A stretch of DNA of 64,000 nt from Candidatus Gastranaerophilales bacterium (GTDB taxonomy: Bacteria > Cyanobacteriota > Vampirovibrionia > Gastranaerophilales > Gastranaerophilaceae). This document shows positions 17,270 to 23,864 of the stretch, in pieces. A model generated the notes under the pieces. It was not told the DNA's origin, ran no database searches, and was given only the letters and a program-made list of their open reading frames with translations. Every line of letters begins with the position of its first letter. The first letter of the stretch is position 1. The stretch covers positions 1 through 64,000 of the forward strand of contig CANQRH010000006.1 of assembly GCA_947626225.1 (NCBI GenBank), read 5' to 3'. The position numbers and the translations under genes were made by a program.

Positions 17270-18201
17270 TAAGTAAAGATGCAAAAATTGCCGTACTGGC
17301 AGGCGGTATGTCATCTGAAGCTGAAGTTTCAAGGCGTTCCGGCAAAGGTTGTTATGAGGCCTTAAAAAGGCTTGGTTATAAAAATGCGGAGCTTGTGGTT
17401 GTTGATAAAAACATTGCCCAAACGCTAAAAGACGGAAATTACGACTATGCTTACAATGCTTTGCATGGCAGATTCGGAGAAGACGGCTGTATTCAGGGCG
17501 TTTTGGAAATCCTTCAAATCCCTTATACCGGATGCGGAGTTATGGCAAGTTCCGTTTGTATGAACAAAGAATACACAAAACGTATTCTTTCAACAGACAA
17601 AAGTATTCCTTTAATAAAATCTGTTTTTGTCAGAAAAGGCGATGACGTAAAGGAAAAGACAAAAGAGCTTAAATATCCGCTTATTACAAAGCCTGTAAGC
17701 GAAGGTTCAAGCTTTGGGATGACAAAAGTAAACAGCCCTGATGAACTTGAAAAAGCTTATCAGGAAGCCGTAAAATACAATGATGATGTTCTGATTGAGG
17801 AATATCTTGTCGGTATTTGTGCAACAGTCGGGGTATTGGAAGATGAGAACGGCATATTTGCCACGGAAATTCTTGAACTCAGACCAAAAAACGAATGGTA
17901 CGATTATGAGGCAAAATACACAAAAGGTATGACGGAATTTATTCTTCCTGCCGAATTATCGGCTGATATGACCGAAAGAGTCAAAGAAATTGCCGTAAAA
18001 GCATTTGAAAAAGCTGGATGCCGAGGCGTCTCAAGAGTTGATTTCCTTATTGTCGGAGATATTCCTTATGTTTTGGAAATCAATACAAGTCCCGGAATGA
18101 CCGAAACAAGTGATTTGCCCGCTCAGGCAAATGCTATGGGAATTAATTACGATAATCTGGTACAATTAATATTAAACAGTGCAGGACCGGAAAATGGCTG
18201 A
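17248..18201 (+). CDS. ddl: D-alanine--D-alanine ligase
   Basis: Ddl makes the D-Ala-D-Ala dipeptide for peptidoglycan with ATP. The 317-residue ATP-grasp enzyme has AGGMSSEAEVSRRSG at the N-terminus, ALHGRFGEDGCIQG, KPVSEGSSFGM (the ATP and omega-loop region), VDFLI and EINTSPGMTETSD at the metal site. The ATG at 17248 overlaps murB by 22 bases and is preceded by GAGGTGG. The position between murB and ftsQ is the classical dcw order. Confidence 0.96.
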   Translation: MREIKNLISKDAKIAVLAGGMSSEAEVSRRSGKGCYEALKRLGYKNAELVVVDKNIAQTLKDGNYDYAYNALHGRFGEDGCIQGVLEILQIPYTGCGVMASSVCMNKEYTKRILSTDKSIPLIKSVFVRKGDDVKEKTKELKYPLITKPVSEGSSFGMTKVNSPDELEKAYQEAVKYNDDVLIEEYLVGICATVGVLEDENGIFATEILELRPKNEWYDYEAKYTKGMTEFILPAELSADMTERVKEIAVKAFEKAGCRGVSRVDFLIVGDIPYVLEINTSPGMTETSDLPAQANAMGINYDNLVQLILNSAGPENG

Positions 18202-19066
18202 TGAACAAATTGAAAATCAGAATAATGAACAGCCTGTTCCCGACGGAAAACATCTTGTAAAAAAGAAAAGACGGGAAAGGATTGTAAGAAAAGGCAGACT
18301 GAAACAAGAAAGATTCAGAATTATTGTAAGACTGCTGATTTCCGTATTGTGTATTGCCGGACTTTATTACGGTTCAAAATGCTCCGGCTGGTATATGCCC
18401 AAAACTGCTTTTAATAAAGCTGATTCGGACAGAGTACAAATTATTAACAACAACATTGTATCGGACGAAAGAATTTATGCGCTGCTGAAAAACAGCAATT
18501 TCCCTAATGTTCCTATTTATAGGGCAAAAACCGATTTTATAAAAAAAGAACTGCTAAAACTTTCTCCGGTAGAAAATGTTTACATAAGACGGTATGCATT
18601 CCCCGCAAGAATTCAAATTATTATCAGGGAACGAATTCCCGCAATCAGAATTTCTCCGAATGAAAAAATCGCGCCCGTTGCAATATTTACCACTGACGGA
18701 AAGCTTATAGGCAAAGAGTTTTTACCGCTTAAAAATGAATCCGATACGATTCTTGTGCTGTCTTACGGCAACAAGGGCGATGATTATCATAAATGGGACA
18801 TAAACAGGATTAAAGAAATTCAAAAAATAGCACAATACGTTTCTACGTATTCGAAAGAACCCGTTGAATATATTGATTTTAGAAATCCGCAAGATGTGTA
18901 TGTGAAAGTCAAAACGGTTAATATAAGGCTCGGAAAGCTTGACGATACTGTTTATAAAAGGATTGAACGAATCCCTTCCATCTTACCGCAGGTAAAACTC
19001 GTGGAAGCCAAAGTAAAATATTTGGATTTAAGCTGGGAAAAAGTTAACTATTTAAAATTACAATAA
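18194..19066 (+). CDS. ftsQ: Cell division protein FtsQ/DivIB
   Basis: A 290-residue bitopic protein: a charged cytoplasmic tail of about 50 residues rich in Lys and Arg, one membrane helix (about 44-62, IIVRLLISVLCIAGLYYG), then a periplasmic POTRA domain (VQIINNNIVSDERIYALL ... LSPVENVYIRRYAFPARIQI) and the FtsQ beta domain ending near LDLSWEKV. FtsQ links FtsL/FtsB to septal wall synthesis. ATG 18194, after AGGACCGG, overlaps ddl by eight bases; a GTG at 18179 is also in frame. ftsA and ftsZ do not follow; nadE does. Confidence 0.85.
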   Translation: MADEQIENQNNEQPVPDGKHLVKKKRRERIVRKGRLKQERFRIIVRLLISVLCIAGLYYGSKCSGWYMPKTAFNKADSDRVQIINNNIVSDERIYALLKNSNFPNVPIYRAKTDFIKKELLKLSPVENVYIRRYAFPARIQIIIRERIPAIRISPNEKIAPVAIFTTDGKLIGKEFLPLKNESDTILVLSYGNKGDDYHKWDINRIKEIQKIAQYVSTYSKEPVEYIDFRNPQDVYVKVKTVNIRLGKLDDTVYKRIERIPSILPQVKLVEAKVKYLDLSWEKVNYLKLQ

Positions 19067-19076
19067 GGAGATTTTT

Positions 19077-20480
19077 ATGAAAATTACCCTCGCACAGATT
19101 AGATTAAAAACAGCCGATTTTAAATTTAATTATGAAAATATAATTAGGAATATCAAAGACGGAAGTGATTTAATTATCTTCCCCCGTTGTGATATAGAAG
19201 ATTTGGGCGGAAAAGATTTGATTTTGGATAAAGCGTGTCGAGATGCTCAAACGGATTTTTATCAGTCGATTGCCAAGATGAATTTTCCGCAAAATATTTT
19301 AATAGGTGATGTTTTAATAAGAAACGGAAATGTCGAATTATCCGACAGCGGATTTTTTGAAATTTGCGGAAAAAAAGTTTATGTATCCGACAGCTTTTCG
19401 GAAGATACGGAATGCGATTTATACATACTTTCAAAAAACAGATATTACGCAATGAATACTTACAAAGAATTTGTTGAAAATATTGAAAGTCACACTGATT
19501 TTGTTCATATAAACGCACTTTCAACTGCCGATGAAAGTGTATTCGCGGGCGGAAGTTTTGCAAAAAATTCCGATAACGAACTTGTTTTGCAGATGCCGTT
19601 ATGCAAAGAAAATATCCAAACCGTCAACTTTTCCGAGTCTGTTCGATTTTATGAAGAACCTTTAGAAAAGCAGATTGTTGATGTGACGGTATTTGCATTA
19701 AAAGAATACTGTGAAAACACAGGGTTTAAAAAAGTTATATTAGGTTTATCCGGCGGAATAGACAGTGCTTTGACGGCGGTGCTGGCATGCAAAAGTCTGG
19801 GTGCTGAAAATGTTCTCGGGGTTTTAATGCCGAGTATGTTTTCATCGCAGGGGAGTGTGACAGACAGTCTTAAACTTGCTCAAAATCTGGGTATGCAAAC
19901 AATTAAAGAACCTATTACCCCGCTTTTTGATGCGTTTATGCAGAATCGTTCCCGTGAACATGATTTGGCTGAAGAAAATTTACAGGCACGTTTGAGAGCT
20001 TTGATTTTAATGTTTTATTCAAACCGTGAAAACAGACTTTTGCTTTCAACCGGCAACAAATCCGAAAGTGCAATGGGTTTCGGAACATTATACGGTGATT
20101 TGGCGGGCGGATTTAATTTGATTTGCGACCTGACAAAGACCAATGTTTATAAGGTTTGTGAATACCTGAATCGTGAAAGAGAAATAATTCCGCAGGCAAT
20201 AATTGACAAGGCGCCGTCTGCCGAACTTCACCCTAATCAGAAGGATCAGGACAGACTTCCGGAATATGCCGTCCTTGACGATATTATAGTTATGTATCTT
20301 GAAAAAAATCTTTCCGCGGATGAGATTTATGCAAAGTATGACAAAGCAATCGTTGATGATGTTATTAGAAAAATATACGGAATGCAATTTAAACGTCATC
20401 AGGGCTGCTTGGGTGTCAGATTAAGCGAACGTTCATTCTGCCGAGGCACGGAACTTCCCGTTGTACAAAGATTTTATTAA
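19077..20480 (+). CDS. nadE: NAD+ synthetase with a degenerate glutaminase domain
   Basis: NadE converts deamido-NAD to NAD+. The C-terminal synthetase half is intact: GLSGGIDSALTAVL (about 223-236, pyrophosphate loop), STGNKSESAMGFGTLYGDLAGG and KAPSAELHPNQKDQD. The N-terminal half is a shortened nitrilase-like glutaminase: the position of the catalytic glutamate (usual TPEL) reads FPRC (R37), the segment with the catalytic lysine is missing, and the usual ICEDLW with the nucleophile cysteine reads VSDSFS (about 103-108). At 467 residues it is shorter than the common glutamine-dependent enzyme (about 540-680). It probably uses ammonia directly or from a partner. AAGGAG precedes the ATG. Confidence 0.9.
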   Translation: MKITLAQIRLKTADFKFNYENIIRNIKDGSDLIIFPRCDIEDLGGKDLILDKACRDAQTDFYQSIAKMNFPQNILIGDVLIRNGNVELSDSGFFEICGKKVYVSDSFSEDTECDLYILSKNRYYAMNTYKEFVENIESHTDFVHINALSTADESVFAGGSFAKNSDNELVLQMPLCKENIQTVNFSESVRFYEEPLEKQIVDVTVFALKEYCENTGFKKVILGLSGGIDSALTAVLACKSLGAENVLGVLMPSMFSSQGSVTDSLKLAQNLGMQTIKEPITPLFDAFMQNRSREHDLAEENLQARLRALILMFYSNRENRLLLSTGNKSESAMGFGTLYGDLAGGFNLICDLTKTNVYKVCEYLNREREIIPQAIIDKAPSAELHPNQKDQDRLPEYAVLDDIIVMYLEKNLSADEIYAKYDKAIVDDVIRKIYGMQFKRHQGCLGVRLSERSFCRGTELPVVQRFY

Positions 20481-20510
20481 TTTAGTCTTAACAAAATTTT
20501 AAAAAACTCT

Positions 20511-20538
20511 TGCAAACTGATATTTTGCATAATATAAT
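20511..20538 (+). promoter_or_regulatory. Promoter of rpmI-rplT
   Basis: CTTGCA (20511-20516), a 16-base spacer and TATAAT (20533-20538). The leader to the L35 start is about 75 bases, enough for control by L20. Confidence 0.5.
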
Positions 20539-20556
20539 CGTTCTGCAAAGTTTTAT

Positions 20557-20581
20557 GGCTTTGGTATGCCAAAAGCTTTTT
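20557..20581 (+). promoter_or_regulatory. Leader hairpin of rpmI-rplT (candidate attenuator)
   Basis: GCTTTGG (20558-20564) pairs with CCAAAAGC (20569-20576, one bulged A) and is followed by T5, so it looks like a short intrinsic terminator inside the leader. L20 autoregulates its operon through the leader in several bacteria; this hairpin is a candidate for that role here. A small palindrome GTGCATTGCAC follows at 20595-20605. Confidence 0.35.
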
Positions 20582-20620
20582 GATTACACTAACCGTGCAT
20601 TGCACAGAAAAGAGGACAAA

Positions 20621-20830
20621 ATGCCAAAAATGAAAACACACAAGTCTGCTGCAAAACGCTACAAAGTTACCGCAACAGGCAAAATCGTCAGAAGACAAGC
20701 GGGTATAGGCCACTTGCTTCAACACAAATCTGCTTCCAGAAAACGCAGAATTTTCAAAACAATATCAATTTCAGCTTCACATTTTAAATTGATATCCAAA
20801 GAGTTACCCTACAGAAAGTATGCAAGATAG
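20621..20830 (+). CDS. rpmI: 50S ribosomal protein L35
   Basis: A 69-residue basic protein beginning [17 protein letters not shown], the standard L35 start, with [17 protein letters not shown] and the basic RKRRIFK motif. The frame is open far upstream, but ATG 20621 has AGAGGA upstream and matches the family start. It lies nine bases before rplT. infC, the usual first gene of this operon, is not present. Confidence 0.95.
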   Translation: MPKMKTHKSAAKRYKVTATGKIVRRQAGIGHLLQHKSASRKRRIFKTISISASHFKLISKELPYRKYAR

Positions 20831-20839
20831 GAGGCGGAA

Positions 20840-21193
20840 ATGAGAGTAAAACGTGGTAATGTATTACGCAAAAGACATAAAAAAATCTTAAAATTAGCTA
20901 AAGGCTTTATCGGAGCCAGAAGCAGAATATTTAAAGTCGCAAATTGCGCCGTTATGAAAGCTTTAAAATATGCTTACAGAGACAGACGCACCAACAAAAG
21001 AAATATGCGTCGTTTGTGGATTGTAAGAATTAATGCTGCCGTCAGAGAACGCGGCATGAGCTATTCACGTTTCGTAAGCGCTTGCAAAAAGGCAAACATC
21101 ACTGTTAACAGAAAAATGCTTGCCGATTTGGCCGTGAGAGATGCAGATGCATTCTCCGTAGTTTTTGAAGCAGCTCAAAAAGCAGCTAAGTAA
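20840..21193 (+). CDS. rplT: 50S ribosomal protein L20
   Basis: A 117-residue basic protein that binds 23S rRNA early in assembly of the large subunit. [20 protein letters not shown] and [20 protein letters not shown] are the family signature; [20 protein letters not shown] is conserved. GGAGG precedes the ATG. A terminator follows 17 bases after the stop. Confidence 0.97.
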   Translation: MRVKRGNVLRKRHKKILKLAKGFIGARSRIFKVANCAVMKALKYAYRDRRTNKRNMRRLWIVRINAAVRERGMSYSRFVSACKKANITVNRKMLADLAVRDADAFSVVFEAAQKAAK

Positions 21194-21210
21194 CGGTTTT
21201 TCCAACACAT

Positions 21211-21246
21211 AAACGGCTTCTTTGTATAAAGGAGTCGTTTTTTTTA
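21211..21246 (+). terminator. Terminator of rpmI-rplT
   Basis: A 13-bp stem AAACGGCTTCTTT (21211-21223) with AAAGGAGTCGTTT (21228-21240), two G-T pairs, loop GTAT, followed by T6. Confidence 0.85.
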
Positions 21247-21323
21247 ATATTTCTTTACAAAACGGGCAATTTTCTTTCGCAAAAATACTTTATATACTTG
21301 TAAGGTTAATTCGGAGTAAGGTT

Positions 21324-21671
21324 ATGTATGGTGATTTCAGTGTACCGGTAATGTATCAGGATTTGGCAAATTATTCCATGCCGTTTTTCCCGCCGATGCC
21401 TATTGGCGGTATCGGATATCCTTCATATTTAGGCGGGATTCAAATGCAGCCGCAGCTTGATGCTGACAGGGTTCAGTTAATGAAGAAAAAAGATGAGGAA
21501 GGCAAAAAAACTTTTAAAAAAGCTCTGACAGCTTTGGCTGTTATAAGTGCGGTAATTATTGCTCCGTCTTTAGTAAAAAATATTAAAAAAGCCGGCGGAA
21601 TTACAGGATATGTTAAAAAACAGCGGAACGCTTTAAAAAATCTGTTTAAGACTAAACCCGCAACTCCCTAA
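21324..21671 (+). CDS. Small membrane protein of unknown function, Pro/Gly-rich N-terminus
   Basis: A 115-residue protein. Residues 1-50 are rich in Pro, Gly, Tyr and Met (FFPPMPIGGIGYPSYLGG), followed by a charged stretch (LMKKKDEEGKKTFKKALT), one membrane helix (ALAVISAVIIAPSLV) and a basic tail. CGGAGTAAGG upstream of ATG 21324 sets the start. The plan (variable N-terminus, lysine cluster, single helix, basic amphipathic tail) is like that of the protein at 23372-23719. No family recognised; confined to this lineage is a guess. Confidence 0.65.
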   Translation: MYGDFSVPVMYQDLANYSMPFFPPMPIGGIGYPSYLGGIQMQPQLDADRVQLMKKKDEEGKKTFKKALTALAVISAVIIAPSLVKNIKKAGGITGYVKKQRNALKNLFKTKPATP

Positions 21672-21706
21672 ATAAGTTTTCCGCGAAAAATATTTAAAAA
21701 ATGATG

Positions 21707-21735
21707 TTGTTCTCCTTTAGCTTTTTATGTATAAT
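21707..21735 (+). promoter_or_regulatory. Promoter of yajQ-hemW
   Basis: TTGTTC (21707-21712), spacer of 17, TATAAT (21730-21735). A textbook vegetative promoter; the leader is short and contains AAAGGAG before ATG 21759. Confidence 0.7.
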
Positions 21736-21758
21736 AAAAGCCGTAAAGGAGTAAATAT

Positions 21759-22259
21759 ATGGCTAAAGATTGCAGTTTTGATATTGTTTCGGAATTCGAC
21801 AGGCAGGAGCTTGTAAATGCTGTTGATCAGGTTAAGCGTGATGTAGCATCAAGATTTGATTTAAAAGATTCGGGTTCTACGGTTGAACTCGATGCCGACA
21901 AGACTATTACCGTTACATCAAGCGATGATATGAAACTTAGAAATATCTGTGATATTCTTCAGTCAAAACTTGTAAAAAGAAATCTCAGCATAAAGATTTT
22001 GGATGCACAGCCCGTTGAAAACGCTCTCGGCGGAAACGTCAGACAGGTGTTTAAGCTTAAAAAAGGTTTGACTCAAGAGCTTGCAAAGAAAATCGTAGCG
22101 GATATCAAAGATTCAAAGAAAAAAGTTCAAGCTTCAATTCAAGGTGATCAGGTCAGAGTTTCGGGAAAGGATAAAGACGATTTGCAGGATATTATCAAAC
22201 TTTTACGCTCTAACGAGGACAAATACGACTATCCTTTACAATTTACGAATTACCGCTGA
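21759..22259 (+). CDS. YajQ-family nucleotide-binding protein (UPF0234)
   Basis: A 166-residue protein of the YajQ family, small two-domain ferredoxin-like proteins that bind nucleotides; some bind cyclic-di-GMP. Signatures are SFDIVSEFDRQELVNAVDQ at the N-terminus, RFDLKDSG, and the C-terminal RVSGKDKDDLQDIIKLL. Length is normal. AAAGGAG precedes the ATG. hemW begins two bases after its stop. Confidence 0.93.
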   Translation: MAKDCSFDIVSEFDRQELVNAVDQVKRDVASRFDLKDSGSTVELDADKTITVTSSDDMKLRNICDILQSKLVKRNLSIKILDAQPVENALGGNVRQVFKLKKGLTQELAKKIVADIKDSKKKVQASIQGDQVRVSGKDKDDLQDIIKLLRSNEDKYDYPLQFTNYR

Positions 22260-22261
22260 TT

Positions 22262-23335
22262 ATGACCGAGAACGCTTATATTCATATACCGTTTTGTAAA
22301 TCCAAGTGCAAATACTGCTCTTTTGTGTCTTTTCCGAGATTGGAATTAAAAGAAACTTATCTTGATACGTTAAGAAATGAGATAAAATCGTCTTATCAAG
22401 GCGAATATTTAAAAACTTTGTATTTCGGAGGCGGAACGCCGTCTTTGCTTTCGGTCAATGAATTTGAAAAAATCATCAGCATGTTTAACTTTTCCGATGA
22501 TGCGGAAATTACGGCTGAACTTAACCCCGAAAATATAGATTTGACTTATCTTATAGGTTTAAAAAATTGCGGAATAAACAGGCTGAGTTTCGGCTGCCAA
22601 AGTTTTGACGATGATATTTTAAAACAAATCGGAAGAAGGCATTGTGCTTCGGATGTAAAAGGCGCGGTAAATCTTGCTTTTCAGGCGGGATTTGAAAATG
22701 TCAGTCTTGATTTTATTTACGGACTTCCCAACCAAACTTTGAGCGGTTTTGAAAATGATTTGCGGATATTTGATGAGCGAATAAAACACATATCGCTTTA
22801 CGGGTTGAAAATTGATAAGGGCTGTTATTTTTATAAGCATGCTCCGCAAAATATTGCGGATGAAGATATGCAGGCGGATATGTACTTAAAAGCCATTGAA
22901 ATATTGACTCAACGCGGGTTTGAGCAGTATGAAACGAGCAATTTTTCAAAATACGGTTTTTATTCCCGTCACAACATAAATTACTGGAATAATAACAGTT
23001 ATTACGGTTTCGGAGTTTCGGCACACGGATACGAAAACGGAGCAAGATATTACAATACTTCGGATTTGGGAAAATACATAAACGGTGAGCCAAAAGTTGT
23101 GCATAAATTGAGCGGGAGAGAAAAACTTGAAGAAGAAATATTTTTAGGGCTCAGAAAAACCGCAGGAATAAATATTGAGGATATAAACAAAAAATATAAT
23201 ATTAATTTTTACGAAAAATACGGGCAGATTGTTGCCGAATTCCGAAAATATTTTGTAATTACAAATAAAAGTATAAGCTTTAATACAGACGGAATGCTTA
23301 TAAGTAATGTAATACTTTCGGAGTTTTTGGAATAA
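22262..23335 (+). CDS. hemW: HemW-like radical SAM protein (heme chaperone / coproporphyrinogen III oxidase-like)
   Basis: A 357-residue radical SAM protein with the cluster motif FCKSKCKYCSF (C12, C16, C19), the SAM-binding GGGTPS, and the C-terminal HemN_C domain. The missing fourth cysteine (CxF instead of CxC) points to HemW rather than true HemN. HemW inserts heme into target proteins. No Shine-Dalgarno site is visible, so translation is probably coupled to yajQ. Confidence 0.87.
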   Translation: MTENAYIHIPFCKSKCKYCSFVSFPRLELKETYLDTLRNEIKSSYQGEYLKTLYFGGGTPSLLSVNEFEKIISMFNFSDDAEITAELNPENIDLTYLIGLKNCGINRLSFGCQSFDDDILKQIGRRHCASDVKGAVNLAFQAGFENVSLDFIYGLPNQTLSGFENDLRIFDERIKHISLYGLKIDKGCYFYKHAPQNIADEDMQADMYLKAIEILTQRGFEQYETSNFSKYGFYSRHNINYWNNNSYYGFGVSAHGYENGARYYNTSDLGKYINGEPKVVHKLSGREKLEEEIFLGLRKTAGINIEDINKKYNINFYEKYGQIVAEFRKYFVITNKSISFNTDGMLISNVILSEFLE

Positions 23336-23364
23336 AAAAAGTTCCCTGAGAAGGGAACTTTTTT
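23335..23364. terminator. Bidirectional terminator between hemW and the 115-residue membrane protein
   Basis: AAAAAAGTTCCCT (23335-23347), loop GAGA, AGGGAACTTTTTT (23352-23364). The A- and T-tracts let it work on both strands for the two convergent genes. Confidence 0.85.
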
Positions 23365-23371
23365 CAAATTA

Positions 23372-23719
23372 TTAATTTTTAGCTTTTTTGCCGAACCATC
23401 CTTGGACTCTTTCAATGAAGCTTTGTCCTGATTCACCGATTGTAAATCCAAAATCTTTAATTTTTGTCCAAGATTTTTTGAAGAATCCTTCGGGGATTTC
23501 CGTAGACTTAGCCAGTTTACCGTTTTTAACGGCATAGCCGAGCCCGATAAAACCGCCTAATGCAATAACGGCAAGAGCCAAAACTGTTTTAAGTCCCTTT
23601 TTGCCTGATTTCGGTTCTTCAACAGAGTAGTTAGGATGCGGTGCGATTGAGAATTTTCCCGGAGCACTTAAATCAATACCGGTATTCCCGAAATTTACAT
23701 TGGATACAGCACTAATCAT
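23372..23719 (-). CDS. Small membrane protein of unknown function
   Basis: A 115-residue protein with N-terminus SAVSNVNFGNTGIDLSAPG, a lysine cluster KSGKKGLKT, one membrane helix (VLALAVIALGGFIGLGYAV) and a charged tail of amphipathic helices ending GWFGKKAKN. A strong AGGAGG Shine-Dalgarno site precedes the ATG. Same overall plan as the 21324 protein, though the sequences align poorly. Function unknown. Confidence 0.7.
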   Translation of the reverse strand: MISAVSNVNFGNTGIDLSAPGKFSIAPHPNYSVEEPKSGKKGLKTVLALAVIALGGFIGLGYAVKNGKLAKSTEIPEGFFKKSWTKIKDFGFTIGESGQSFIERVQGWFGKKAKN

Positions 23720-23864
23720 AATTTACCTCCTGTCTGTATAAAACACCTGATATTCAAATTTTGTCATTAAAATATTTGCTTTTCAATAATTGTTACAAAA
23801 ATTTACAAAAAGCATGGAATAATTTTTCATTGAATGTCATCATATATAGTGAAAGGGAGAAATT

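Noticed and set aside
20510-20620. Longer L35 frame beginning at 20510
   Set aside because: It overlaps the promoter, and L35 proteins begin at MPKMKTHK, encoded from 20621 with a good Shine-Dalgarno site.
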